Shown here piece after piece: positions 43,289 through 51,820 of a stretch of 64,000 bases of DNA. Numbering within the stretch: the stretch's first letter is position 1; the number at the start of each line of letters is the position of its first letter. Source of the DNA: an uncultured Collinsella sp. (GTDB lineage Bacteria > Actinomycetota > Coriobacteriia > Coriobacteriales > Coriobacteriaceae); contig CABUDI010000003.1 of NCBI GenBank assembly GCA_902490305.1, positions 1-64,000 of the forward strand, read 5' to 3'. The notes below the pieces were generated by a model that saw only the letters and a program-made list of their open reading frames with translations, did not search any database and was not told the DNA's origin. Position numbers and translations under genes: made by a program.

Positions 43289-44164
43289 ATGGATTGCCCG
43301 GTCACCGCTCGTCCCACCGTTATCGTTATCTCCGACTCGCTCGGTGATACCGCTTGTGAGGTGGTGCTTGCGGCGTCCGGGCAATTTGATGAAGGGGCTT
43401 TTCTTCTCTTGCGCCTGCCCAAGGTGACCTCGGTGGAGCAGGTGGAGTCGTTTGTGGGCCCGCGCGTCGATGCCGACCATCGCGATATTGCCGTGTTCCA
43501 CACCATTGTCGATCCGGCGCTTCGCGCCCGCGTGCTCGATTACCTGGGCATGCTGCATATTCGTTCGGTCGACCTGATTGGCCCGACGCTTGCCGTGCTG
43601 TCGTCGCTCATCGGTGTGCCGCCCAAGGGCGTCGCGGGTGTGATTCACAAGACCGATGACCGCTATTTCCATCGCATCGAGGCCATGGAGTATTTCGTTG
43701 AGCACGATGACGGGCGCGGCTGCGACGATCTGTCGGGAGCCGATATCGTGCTGCTGGGCGTATCGCGTACGTCCAAGACGCCGCTGTCGATGTATTTGGC
43801 CTATCAGGGCTACAAGGTCGCCAATGTCCCACTGGCGCATGGCATGGAGCCGCCCAAGTCGATTTACGAGGTCGACCCGATGCGCCTGTTCGGCCTGATT
43901 TCGACCGTCGATGTGATTTCCGAAATTCGCGATAGCCGCTTGGGCGATGACTACGCTCGTGCCGTTGCCGGCTCCTATGCCGAGCCCGAGAGCGTGCACA
44001 GCGAGCTCGAGGAAGCCCGTGCGCTCATGAAGCGCCTAGGCTGCTTTGTGGTGCGTACCGACGGCAAGGCCATCGAAGAAAGCGCTGCCGAGATCATTAG
44101 CCACTTGGAGGAAATCCAAGAAGCTTGCGCCCGCCGTGCCGCCCGCCGCGCTCAACTAAAGTAG
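43289..44164 (+). CDS. ppsR: Pyruvate, phosphate dikinase regulatory protein
   Basis: This bifunctional kinase/phosphorylase switches PPDK off and on, using ADP and phosphate respectively. It has 291 residues. It starts with VIVISDSLGDTA and has the unusual P-loop GVSRTSKTPLSMYLA near residues 154-168. AAAGGAG precedes the ATG. Its target ppdK lies downstream on the same strand, separated by 326 bases of repeats and probable regulatory DNA. Confidence 0.95.
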   Translation: MDCPVTARPTVIVISDSLGDTACEVVLAASGQFDEGAFLLLRLPKVTSVEQVESFVGPRVDADHRDIAVFHTIVDPALRARVLDYLGMLHIRSVDLIGPTLAVLSSLIGVPPKGVAGVIHKTDDRYFHRIEAMEYFVEHDDGRGCDDLSGADIVLLGVSRTSKTPLSMYLAYQGYKVANVPLAHGMEPPKSIYEVDPMRLFGLISTVDVISEIRDSRLGDDYARAVAGSYAEPESVHSELEEARALMKRLGCFVVRTDGKAIEESAAEIISHLEEIQEACARRAARRAQLK

Positions 44165-44223
44165 CTCACTTGGGACAAGGTTGTTTGGGTAGCTAATTTG
44201 GGACGGGGCTCTTTTAGCTAACC
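44161..44223. repeat. Tandem copies of the GGGACGGGG intergenic repeat
   Basis: One diverged unit begins at 44161 and includes the ppsR stop codon. A second, better unit at 44187-44223 reads GGGTAGCTAATTTGGGACGG and ends TTTTAGCTAACC. The family is shared with 10420-10547 and 36141-36172. The 326-base gap to ppdK holds these units, the TTTACC repeats and a hairpin; no reading frame in it looks coding. Confidence 0.7.
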
Positions 44224-44255
44224 AAAGAGAATACTTGGAAATAATGCTGATAAAT

Positions 44256-44368
44256 GGTAAAGCGATTTAGCAAATACATCGCATCCGACCTGCACTTTCC
44301 TTGTAGTGGTATCTTCATAAGGTAGCCACCTTTACCTACCGTTTACCGCCGGTTTTAGCACGTTTACC
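44256..44368 (+). promoter_or_regulatory. Phased TTTACC repeats upstream of ppdK
   Basis: TTTACC occurs at 44331-44336, 44342-44347 and 44363-44368, spaced 11 and 21 bases, so all three lie on one face of the helix. The last two read GTTTACC. An inverted copy, GGTAAA, is at 44256-44261. This is what a regulator-binding array would look like. The protein is unknown. Confidence 0.45.
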
Positions 44369-44400
44369 AAACCGCGCACCCTCTGCTCAAGCCTGTCCAA

Positions 44401-44442
44401 AACCCGCCGTATAGTTCCCTCACGGCCCGCATCCGGCGGGTT
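44401..44442 (+). promoter_or_regulatory. Hairpin in the presumed ppdK leader
   Basis: AACCCGCCG (44401-44409) pairs perfectly with CGGCGGGTT (44434-44442), enclosing 24 bases that contain a smaller CCGT/ACGG pair. It lies 48 bases before the ppdK start. There is no T-run, so it is not a typical terminator. Confidence 0.35.
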
Positions 44443-44490
44443 GATTCGTTACCACGGTCGTGCGCGTAAGCGCATGGAAGGGGAAGTATC

Positions 44491-47241
44491 GTGAGCGATT
44501 GCAAGAGGGTTTACCGTTTTGGAACCGACGCCCAGGGCACCTGTGTCACTGAGGGCGACAAATCCATGAACTTCGTGCTTGGCGGCAAAGGCGCAAACCT
44601 TGCCGAGATGAGCCGCATCGGTCTGCCGGTTCCCGGTGGCTTTACCATTACCTGCCAGACCTGTGTCGAGTACTCCGGTGCCGGCAACGTCTGGCCCGAA
44701 GGCGCACTCGATGAGATCGTTGCCGCCGAGGCGGACCTCGAGGCCCGTTGCGGCAAGAAACTCGGCGATGCCTCCGATCCGCTGCTCGTGTCGGTTCGCT
44801 CGGGCGCTCCGTTCTCCATGCCCGGCATGATGGACACGGTCCTCAACCTGGGCCTCAACGACGATTCCGTCCAGGGTCTTATCGCGCAGACGCAGAACCC
44901 GCGCTTTGCCTGGGACAGCTACCGTCGCTTTATCCAGATGTTCTCCAACGTCGTCATGGGCGTCGACGCCGACCTATTCGAGAACGCCCTGACCCAGGCC
45001 CGCCTGGTCGCCGGCGTTCGTGTCGATTCCGAGCTTTCGGCCGAGGACCTGCAGGAGCTCGTCGAGACCTTTAAGGGCATCTTCTCCGAGAACGTCGAGG
45101 CGACCCTGTATCCCGAGCTCGAGGTCGCCGACGGTAAGCCCGTCTTCCCGCACGATCCGGAGCTCCAGCTGCGCCTTGCCATCCAGGCCGTCTTTGGCAG
45201 CTGGATGAACGAGCGCGCCTGCATCTACCGCAAGCAGCACGGCATTTCCGACGAGCTCGGCACCGCCGTCAACGTCCAGGCCATGGCCTTTGGCAACAAG
45301 GGCGAGACCTCTGCGACCGGCGTCGCCTTTACGCGCAACCCGGCCGACGGCACCAAGGAGTTCTATGGCGACTTTTTGGTGAATGCCCAGGGCGAGGACG
45401 TCGTCGCCGGCATCCGAAACACCGAGCCCATCGCCGACCTCAAGACCACCTCGGGCCTCGAGTCCGCAGGCGAGGAGCTCGAGCGCGTGTTCCTGACGCT
45501 CGAGGATCATTACCGCGATATGTGCGATATCGAGTTTACCATCGAGCAGGGCAAGCTCTGGATGCTCCAGACCCGCGTGGGCAAGCGCACCGCCACTGCC
45601 GCCCTGCGCATTGCTATCGAAATGGTCGAGGAGGGCCTCATCACCCGCGAGGAGGCTGTGAGCCGCATCGATCCCGCGCAGCTCGACCAGCTCCTGCACC
45701 CGCAGTTTGACGCCTCCAAGAAGTACGAGGCCCTGGCCAGCGGCCTTAACGCCAGCCCTGGTGCCGCCGTGGGCGAGGTCGTGTTCTCGAGTGATGACGC
45801 CGTCGCGCGTTCCGCCGAGGGCCACAAGGTCATTCTGGTCCGCTGGGAGACCAACCCCGACGACCTGAAGGGCATGGTCGCCGCCGAGGGCATCCTGACC
45901 AGCCACGGTGGCAAGACGAGCCATGCCGCCGTTATCGCCCGCGGCATGGGTACGCCCTGCGTTTGCGGCGTTGAGCGCTTCCACATTGACGCGGCAGAGA
46001 AGGTCGTGCGCATCGAGGGCAGCGACCGCGTGCTGCGCGAGGGCGATGTCATCTCCATCGACGGCACCCAGGGTATCGTCGTTGACGGCGTGGTCGACCT
46101 GGTCTCTGCAGAGCTCACCGGCGACCTGGACACCATCCTGTCCTGGGCCGACGAGATTCGTCTGGACGAGACCGGTGGCCACGCCAACCACGTGCGCGTC
46201 AACGCCGACAACCCCGAGGATGCCGAGCTCGCTCTTGAGTTTGGCGCCGAGGCCATCGGTCTGTGCCGCACCGAGCACATGTTCCTGGGCGATCGCAAGA
46301 ACATCATCCAGAGCTTTATCCTGTCTGACGATGAGGCCGTGAAGCAGCAGGCCCTGGCCGACCTGCTCAAGGTTCAGACCGAGGACTTCCTGGCGATGTT
46401 CAAGACCATGTCTGGTCGCGATGTGGTCGTCCGCCTGCTCGATCCGCCGCTTCATGAGTTCCTGGATAATCCTCGCGAGTTCGAGGTCGCCATCACCAAG
46501 AAGGAAGCCGCTGGCGCCAGCGAGGAAGAGCTTGCCGTCCTGCGCGCCCGCCTGCGTCGCATTGACGGCATGGTCGAGTCCAACCCGATGCTCGGCCTGC
46601 GCGGCGTGCGCCTGTCCGTCGTCTTTGGCGATCTGCCGCTCATGCAGGTCCGCGCTGTGGCCACGGCTGCTGCCCGCCTCATCAAGGATGGCGTCGACCC
46701 GCGCCCCGAGATCATGGTTCCGCTCGTTTCCATCACGGCTGAGCATGTCCAGACCCGCGAGGTCATCGAGCGCGTGATCGTAGAGGTTTCCGCCGAGGAA
46801 GGCGTCGAGCTCAACATTCCCGTGGGCACGATGCTCGAGCTGCCGCGCGCCTGCATGGTCGCTGACGAGATCGCCCATCATGCCGACTTCTTCTGCTTTG
46901 GCACCAACGACCTCACCCAGACGACCTTCGGCTTCTCCCGCGACGATGCCGAGGCCAAGTTCATTCCGCTGTACCTGCACAAGAAGATCCTGAAGGACAA
47001 CCCCTTCGAGACCATCGACACGGCGGTGCTGGAGCTCGTGCACTTGGCCGTCGAGAAGGGCCGCGCCACCAATCCCGACATGCACTTTGGCGTGTGCGGC
47101 GAACACGGCGGCGACCCCAAGTCCATCAAGGGCCTGTTTAACGTGGCCGACGTGGACTACGTGTCCTGCTCGCCCTATCGTGTGCCTCTCGCACGTCTGG
47201 CTGCCGCCCAGGCCAAGCTCGAGGCCAAGCGCAACGCCTAG
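44491..47241 (+). CDS. ppdK: Pyruvate, phosphate dikinase
   Basis: This enzyme interconverts pyruvate, ATP and phosphate with phosphoenolpyruvate, AMP and pyrophosphate. It is common in anaerobes for glycolysis or PEP supply, which would feed aroF and aroA here. It has 916 residues. The ATP-grasp N-terminus includes SVRSGAPFSMPGMMDT; the phosphohistidine swivel domain has GGKTSHAAVIARGMG (His about 478, Lys where many have Met); and the PEP/pyruvate barrel ends with FGVCGEHGGDP (Cys about 869). GTG 44491 has GGAAGGGG upstream. PpsR-type control is expected. Confidence 0.97.
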   Translation: MSDCKRVYRFGTDAQGTCVTEGDKSMNFVLGGKGANLAEMSRIGLPVPGGFTITCQTCVEYSGAGNVWPEGALDEIVAAEADLEARCGKKLGDASDPLLVSVRSGAPFSMPGMMDTVLNLGLNDDSVQGLIAQTQNPRFAWDSYRRFIQMFSNVVMGVDADLFENALTQARLVAGVRVDSELSAEDLQELVETFKGIFSENVEATLYPELEVADGKPVFPHDPELQLRLAIQAVFGSWMNERACIYRKQHGISDELGTAVNVQAMAFGNKGETSATGVAFTRNPADGTKEFYGDFLVNAQGEDVVAGIRNTEPIADLKTTSGLESAGEELERVFLTLEDHYRDMCDIEFTIEQGKLWMLQTRVGKRTATAALRIAIEMVEEGLITREEAVSRIDPAQLDQLLHPQFDASKKYEALASGLNASPGAAVGEVVFSSDDAVARSAEGHKVILVRWETNPDDLKGMVAAEGILTSHGGKTSHAAVIARGMGTPCVCGVERFHIDAAEKVVRIEGSDRVLREGDVISIDGTQGIVVDGVVDLVSAELTGDLDTILSWADEIRLDETGGHANHVRVNADNPEDAELALEFGAEAIGLCRTEHMFLGDRKNIIQSFILSDDEAVKQQALADLLKVQTEDFLAMFKTMSGRDVVVRLLDPPLHEFLDNPREFEVAITKKEAAGASEEELAVLRARLRRIDGMVESNPMLGLRGVRLSVVFGDLPLMQVRAVATAAARLIKDGVDPRPEIMVPLVSITAEHVQTREVIERVIVEVSAEEGVELNIPVGTMLELPRACMVADEIAHHADFFCFGTNDLTQTTFGFSRDDAEAKFIPLYLHKKILKDNPFETIDTAVLELVHLAVEKGRATNPDMHFGVCGEHGGDPKSIKGLFNVADVDYVSCSPYRVPLARLAAAQAKLEAKRNA

Positions 47242-47280
47242 CCCCCTGCGCATTGACGCCTAGCGTAGCCCCCCCTTCAT

Positions 47281-47310
47281 ACCGCCCGTCTCATTCGTGA
47301 GGCAGGCGGT
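47281..47310 (+). terminator. Hairpin after ppdK, possible terminator
   Basis: ACCGCC (47281-47286) pairs with GGCGGT (47305-47310), with an inner CTCA/TGAG stem. A T-rich stretch (GGGTTTTGTCTTTTTG) follows only about 10 bases later, so the call is moderate. Confidence 0.45.
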
Positions 47311-47355
47311 TATCATGTGCGGGTTTTGTCTTTTTGTCTGCGCAAAAAATTGTTC

Positions 47356-47383
47356 TTGCAGCAGAAACCCGCGCGTGTATACT
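47356..47383 (+). promoter_or_regulatory. Promoter of rplS
   Basis: TTGCAG at 47356-47361 and TATACT at 47378-47383, spaced 16 bases. A leader of about 63 bases precedes rplS. Confidence 0.65.
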
Positions 47384-47404
47384 CGAATACGTTTGTTCAA
47401 CTAC

Positions 47405-47428
47405 GTGCCGGCCAAGGTGGTACGGCAC
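47405..47428 (+). promoter_or_regulatory. Hairpin in the rplS leader
   Basis: GTGCCG (47405-47410) pairs with CGGCAC (47423-47428) around a 12-base loop, 24 bases before the rplS ATG. It may be an L19 autoregulatory leader, but this is untested. Confidence 0.35.
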
Positions 47429-47452
47429 CTCTAGAAGAGTAAGGAATTGCAC

Positions 47453-47794
47453 ATGGATTACATCCGCGCAATCGAGCGTCAGCAGATCCGCGAGGACATT
47501 CCTCAGGTTCGCGTCGCCGACAACGTCAAGGTTCACTACCGCATTAAGGAAGGCGACCGCGAGCGCATCCAGGTTTTCCAGGGCGACGTCATCCGCATGG
47601 CCGGCGCCGGTGCCCGCGAGACCTTCACCGTCCGCAAGATGTCCTTCGGTGTCGGTGTTGAGCGTACCTTCCCGCTTCACAGCCCCAAGATCGCCAAGCT
47701 CGAGGTCGTCCGTCATGGTCGCGTCCGTCGCGCCAAGCTGTACTACCTCCGCGACAAGGTGGGCAAGGCTGCTCGCATCCCCGAGAAGCGCTAA
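47453..47794 (+). CDS. rplS: 50S ribosomal protein L19
   Basis: A 113-residue protein at the 30S-50S interface. It contains FQGDVIRMAGAGARETFTVRK, VGVERTFPLHSPKI, and VRRAKLYYLRDKVGKAARI. ATG 47453 has AAGGAA 6 bases upstream; a TTG at 47447 is also in frame. It stands alone with its own promoter and terminator, apart from the rpsP-trmD operon where it often lies. Confidence 0.97.
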   Translation: MDYIRAIERQQIREDIPQVRVADNVKVHYRIKEGDRERIQVFQGDVIRMAGAGARETFTVRKMSFGVGVERTFPLHSPKIAKLEVVRHGRVRRAKLYYLRDKVGKAARIPEKR

Positions 47795-47828
47795 GAAGAT
47801 CGCAGCGTCTGTCCACTCGTTTGGACAC

Positions 47829-47858
47829 AAGGGTCACCTTCGGGTGGCCCTTCTTTTT
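47829..47858 (+). terminator. Intrinsic terminator of rplS
   Basis: A 10-bp stem (47829-47838 with 47843-47852, one wobble) with a TTCG loop, followed by CTTTTT. Confidence 0.9.
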
Positions 47859-47887
47859 ATCTGATTTGCATGCAAGGAGGGCCTGGT

Positions 47888-48676
47888 ATGGCCAACATGA
47901 CGAGCTCGGTTTCGGCATCGCAGGTTGCCGGTGAGTTGGCGAGCGCTACGTTTGAGGAGATTCCCGCCCTCGTGGAGCATTATCGCGAGGACCCTCGCCA
48001 GCAGGTGATCAAGGCTTGTGAACGCGCCCTCAAACGCCATGCCAAAGAGCTTGCCGAGCGCGAGCGCGTCAATGACATGTACGAGCTTATGCACGAGCTT
48101 GGCGGCGATGGGGTGGTCGTTGGTGTCGACGAGGTGGGTCGCGGATCGGTGGCCGGTCCTTTGACGGTATGCGCCGTCTGTCTTCCTATGGAGCCGCGCG
48201 TCTGGGGTATCAACGATTCCAAAAAGCTCACGCCCGCGCGCCGCGAGTTGCTCTCAGTGAAGATTGCCGAGGTGGCGACGGCGATCGGTTTTTGCCATAT
48301 CGCGCCGAAGGATATCGATGAGATGGGCATGGCCCGTGCTATCCGTGCCGCCGTTGCGGGCGCCGTGGCCGATACGGGACTTGAACCCGACTGCGTCCTC
48401 ATGGATGGCAACCCCTTGGGCGCCGTTCCTAACGAGCGCGACGTGGTCAAGGGCGATGCCAAGATCGCCTGTATCGCCGCGGCATCCATCATGGCCAAGG
48501 TCACGCGTGACGAGATGATGGTCGAGTACGACGCCGAGTATCCCGAGTACCATCTGGCCGAGTCGAAGGGCTATGCAAGCCCCGAGCATATCGAGGCCAT
48601 TCGCAAACATGGACTTTGTCCACTGCACCGCGTGAGCTTTTGCGGAAACTTTCTGCAGACTGAGCGCCTTTTCTAG
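47888..48676 (+). CDS. rnhB: Ribonuclease HII with N-terminal extension
   Basis: This enzyme removes RNA primers and single ribonucleotides from DNA. It has 262 residues. The catalytic part starts at about residue 70 with VGVDEVGRGSVAGPL, followed by DSKKLTPARRE, VLMDGNPL, and IAAASIMAKVTRD. The first 70 residues form a helical extension. Similar extensions exist in some Gram-positive RNases HII. ATG 47888 has AAGGAGG 7 bases upstream. Confidence 0.95.
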   Translation: MANMTSSVSASQVAGELASATFEEIPALVEHYREDPRQQVIKACERALKRHAKELAERERVNDMYELMHELGGDGVVVGVDEVGRGSVAGPLTVCAVCLPMEPRVWGINDSKKLTPARRELLSVKIAEVATAIGFCHIAPKDIDEMGMARAIRAAVAGAVADTGLEPDCVLMDGNPLGAVPNERDVVKGDAKIACIAAASIMAKVTRDEMMVEYDAEYPEYHLAESKGYASPEHIEAIRKHGLCPLHRVSFCGNFLQTERLF

Positions 48677-48725
48677 GTCAATTGTGGAGACAGGGACCTC
48701 TGGGGTTTTATAAACCTGCTGGTAG

Positions 48726-48767
48726 CGGGCCGTATGCAACACCATTGCTGCATACGGCCCGTTTTTT
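48726..48767 (+). terminator. Intrinsic terminator of rnhB
   Basis: A perfect 13-bp stem (48726-48738 with 48749-48761) with a 10-base loop and six Ts. The 50 bases before it (from the rnhB stop) include GGAGACAGGGACC, which recalls the core of the palindrome near aroQ. Confidence 0.92.
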
Positions 48768-48865
48768 GACGGCATTTGGTCAGCTTTTGGTTTGCTTCCG
48801 GTACTTACCCGCATGAAAGGTGCCCTCATCATCGGGGCAATTCAGTGTGCGGGAAAGGAGACCCC

Positions 48866-49351
48866 ATGAGTGCCGCAAGCAAAAAGAGCAAGACGCAGCA
48901 GCTCAAGGAGCGTTGGGAAAACGGCGAGCTCGACTGCGGGGCGATGACGCCCGAGTTTATCAAGGGACTCAGTCCCCGCGAGCTGGGCATGCTGGGCGAG
49001 CTGATCACCATCGACTATTTTAACGAGCGCGGCTACACCTTGCTGGAGCAGGGTTATCGTTGCACTGAGGGCGAGGCCGATCTGGTGCTGCTCGATGAGC
49101 TCGACGATGTCGTGGTGATGGCCGAGGTCAAGACCAGACGCGTTGCACTGGATTGCGACACGCGGGTCTTTCCCGAGGAGGCCGTGGACGCCCAAAAGCA
49201 ACGCCGTTACCGCCGCATCGCAAGTTGCTACCTCATGGAGCATTATCCGCTCAAGGCGATTCGCTTCGATGCCGTGGGTGTCACCATTCGTGGCGGGCAT
49301 ATCGCCGAGATCGAGCATCAGTACAACGCGTTCGATTGGCAGGTGTCGTGA
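48866..49351 (+). CDS. yraN: YraN-family (UPF0102) putative endonuclease
   Basis: A 161-residue protein of the restriction-endonuclease-like YraN family, whose function is unsettled. GELITIDYFNERGY is followed by the nuclease-type core EGEADLVLLDE and VVVMAEVKTR (D...ExK). The first 45 residues are a charged extension. ATG 48866 has AAAGGAG 5 bases upstream; a frame from 48776 crosses non-coding DNA. Its TGA overlaps the comM ATG by one base. Confidence 0.88.
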   Translation: MSAASKKSKTQQLKERWENGELDCGAMTPEFIKGLSPRELGMLGELITIDYFNERGYTLLEQGYRCTEGEADLVLLDELDDVVVMAEVKTRRVALDCDTRVFPEEAVDAQKQRRYRRIASCYLMEHYPLKAIRFDAVGVTIRGGHIAEIEHQYNAFDWQVS

Positions 49352-50874
49352 TGGCGTTCGAGACGTTTGCCGTTCACGCGGCCTGCATCCGCGGCGTCGA
49401 GGCGATTCACGTCACGGTCGAGGTCTCGCTTGCCGGTGGCGTTCCGGGCATCCAGATGCTCGGTATCCCGAGCATGGAGGTGATGGAATCTCGCGGGCGT
49501 ATCCGGTGCGCCATGCGTTCGGCAGGCTTCGAGATTCCTCGGTCGGGCATTACCGTCAACCTGGCACCTGGCGATATCCGTAAAACCGGCAGCGGCTTCG
49601 ACCTGCCGATTGCCATCGCGGTGCTGGCGGCCGATGGGCAGATTCCCCGCGACAACCTCGATCGTTGTCTTATCGCTGGTGAGCTTGGCTTGGACGGTAC
49701 GGTGCTTCCTGTCAAGGGCGAGGTGGCGTTTCAGCTATTGGCGCGTGATATGGGGCTGTCCTTTATCGCCGGCAGGTCCGATCAGCATGTGCCGCTTGCG
49801 GGCGTTGATTGCGGCTTTATCGACCATCTGTCTCAGCTTGCTCGCGGCATGGGCGATGCCGTGCGTCATTATCTGGATTCCGAGGGTGTTGAGGCGACCT
49901 TTGAGCCCGAACTCGACTATGCCGATGTGCTGGGGCAGGAAGTCGCTAAACGCGGCATGGCGCTTGCGGCCGCCGGCGAGCTCGGCTTGCTCATGATCGG
50001 CTCGCCCGGATCGGGTAAGACCATGCTCGCGCGCCGTATGACCGGCATTCTGCCCGAGCTTTCCGTTGAGGACCAGCAGGAGGCGCTGTGCATCCATTCG
50101 GTTTTGGGTGAGAACATTGATGGCTTGTTGGCGGGACACCGGCCCTTCCGCAGTCCCCATCACAGCATTTCAACGGCGGGCCTCATTGGCGGAGGACGCC
50201 CGGTGCATCCGGGTGAGATCAGCCTTGCTCATGGCGGCGTGCTCTTTTTGGACGAGCTTGCCGAGTTTCCCACGGGTGTGCTGCAGACGCTGCGTCAGCC
50301 CATCGAGCGCGGCTATGTGAGGATCGTACGCGTCGACGGGGCCTTTACCTTCCCGTCGCGCTTTCAGCTGCTGGCTGCGAGCAATCCCTGCCCCTGCGGT
50401 TTTTTGGGCGATCGCGAGGTACCGTGTCGCTGCTCGGCGGCGAAGGTCGAGCGCTATCGGTCTAAACTGCGCGGCCCTTTGGCCGACCGTATCGACATGA
50501 TGATCGATGTGACCCGTCCCGACCCCCAGGTGATTATCGAGGGCGCGGAGGGTATGTCGTCGGCCGAGTTACGTGACTACGTTGTGCGCGGTCGCGCCTT
50601 TCGCGCCTGGCGCGAGTCTCGTATGGACGATGCGGATGCCGAGGCCGAGGATGACGAGACGCGGTCCATTGACGGCGTCGTTTCGACCTTTGAGCTCGAT
50701 GATGCTGCCGAGAAATGCGTACTCGGCCTGTCCAAACGCACACATCTCACGGGGCGTGGCATCGTGCGCTTGGTTCGCATTGCGCGCACGATCGCCGATG
50801 TCGCCGAGAGCGAGCAAGTGACGCAGGATCACGTGCTCGAGGCGGCGATGTACCAGGGAAGGAGGGACCAATGA
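49351..50874 (+). CDS. comM: ComM/YifB-family AAA+ ATPase (Mg-chelatase-like)
   Basis: A 507-residue ATPase. In naturally competent bacteria ComM is a helicase that extends recombination of incoming DNA. An N-terminal Lon-protease-like domain (VEVSLAGGVPGIQMLGIPS, LAPGDIRKTGSGFDLPIA) precedes the AAA+ core, with Walker A GSPGSGKT at about 217-224. Then come PFRSPHHSIS, LAHGGVLFLDELAEF, and SNPCPCGFLGD with the zinc-type cysteines. dprA starts within its last codon, so the two are coupled. This suggests DNA uptake or processing, but no uptake pilus genes are in the window. Confidence 0.94.
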   Translation: MAFETFAVHAACIRGVEAIHVTVEVSLAGGVPGIQMLGIPSMEVMESRGRIRCAMRSAGFEIPRSGITVNLAPGDIRKTGSGFDLPIAIAVLAADGQIPRDNLDRCLIAGELGLDGTVLPVKGEVAFQLLARDMGLSFIAGRSDQHVPLAGVDCGFIDHLSQLARGMGDAVRHYLDSEGVEATFEPELDYADVLGQEVAKRGMALAAAGELGLLMIGSPGSGKTMLARRMTGILPELSVEDQQEALCIHSVLGENIDGLLAGHRPFRSPHHSISTAGLIGGGRPVHPGEISLAHGGVLFLDELAEFPTGVLQTLRQPIERGYVRIVRVDGAFTFPSRFQLLAASNPCPCGFLGDREVPCRCSAAKVERYRSKLRGPLADRIDMMIDVTRPDPQVIIEGAEGMSSAELRDYVVRGRAFRAWRESRMDDADAEAEDDETRSIDGVVSTFELDDAAEKCVLGLSKRTHLTGRGIVRLVRIARTIADVAESEQVTQDHVLEAAMYQGRRDQ

Positions 50875-51806
50875 TGGCCGAGGGGACCTTCGAGCTGCAT
50901 CCAGGTGACGCGTTGTATCCCGAGACCGTTTTGGAGCTTTCTGATGTACCCCAGACGCTTTATGTGCGCGGCAACCCCGAGGTGCTTTCGACGCCCGCGC
51001 TCTCCATCATCGGCGCGCGCAAGGCCTCGCCGTATGGTCTTGCCGTGGCAGAGCTTGCCGCAAAGGTGGCGGTCGAGGCGGGCGTGACGGTAGTTTCGGG
51101 CGGCGCGGTCGGTTGTGACCAGGCCTCGGGTTGGGCTGCGGTCAACGCCGGCGGCAAACACGTTGTGGTGCTGGGGACGGGCGCCGACGTGGTCTACCCG
51201 CGTTCGAGCGCGGGGCTAATTATGCGCACGCTCGATACGGGTGGCGCGGTCGTGTCGATCTCTCCGTGGGGCATGGTTCCGCGCAAGTTTGCCTTTCCGC
51301 GCCGGAATCGCGTGATCGCGGCCCTGTCGCAAGCCCTCTTTGTATCCGAGGCGGGTATGCCTTCCGGGACGTTTTCCACAGCCGAGGCTGCTATGGATTT
51401 GGGGCGCGAGCTGCTTGCCGTGCCGGGGTCGATTTTGTCTCCCGAGTCGCGCGGTACCAACTATCTCATCGCCAACGGGGCCTGCTGCATTGTCGACGAG
51501 GAGTCCATCGAGATGGCTATCTCTCGCATATACGGCACCCTGCGCTACTCGCGCCCCGATGCTCCCGGCATTGCCGACCTGAATCCAACACAGCAGACCG
51601 TGATGCATGCGCTCATCGCCTCTCCGCTCAAGGTCGACGACATCGCGGCGCTCGTCTCACTCGATGCTGTCGGCGTACTCAAACTCTTGGGTTCGCTTGA
51701 ACTCGAGGGCCTTATCGAGCGCATGATGGATGGAAGGTATGCGCCCTCCAAGTTTGCCCTTCACGCCCAGACGCCCTTCGGTCACAATGGAAAACGTGTC
51801 AATTAG
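50871..51806 (+). CDS. dprA: DNA processing protein DprA
   Basis: DprA protects incoming single-stranded DNA and loads RecA during transformation. It has 311 residues with a Rossmann-like core: SIIGARKASPYG, VVSGGAVGCDQASG (where many have GIDxxAH), VVLGTGADVVYP, and FPRRNRVIAALSQALFVSEA. A C-terminal winged-helix-like region (QQTVMHALIASPLKVDDIAAL) follows. ATG 50871 or 50874 may start it; AGGAGG is 5 or 8 bases upstream. It overlaps comM by 4 bases. topA, often next, is absent. Confidence 0.94.
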   Translation: MMAEGTFELHPGDALYPETVLELSDVPQTLYVRGNPEVLSTPALSIIGARKASPYGLAVAELAAKVAVEAGVTVVSGGAVGCDQASGWAAVNAGGKHVVVLGTGADVVYPRSSAGLIMRTLDTGGAVVSISPWGMVPRKFAFPRRNRVIAALSQALFVSEAGMPSGTFSTAEAAMDLGRELLAVPGSILSPESRGTNYLIANGACCIVDEESIEMAISRIYGTLRYSRPDAPGIADLNPTQQTVMHALIASPLKVDDIAALVSLDAVGVLKLLGSLELEGLIERMMDGRYAPSKFALHAQTPFGHNGKRVN

Positions 51807-51820
51807 AAAGGTGTTTGCAG

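Noticed and set aside
40252..43506. A 1084-codon open frame on the minus strand opposite glyQ-glyS
   Set aside because: It mirrors the codon pattern of glyQS, shows no family motif, and lacks a ribosome-binding site. Long antisense frames arise here because GC-rich codons leave few stops on the other strand. The frames opposite ppdK (44974-47253), the radical-SAM gene (29414-31228) and rfbB (82-1032) are the same effect.
49351..51806. A complete natural-competence locus
   Set aside because: comM and dprA are here, but they are also kept in many bacteria never shown to take up DNA. No ComEA, ComEC or pilus genes are in the window.
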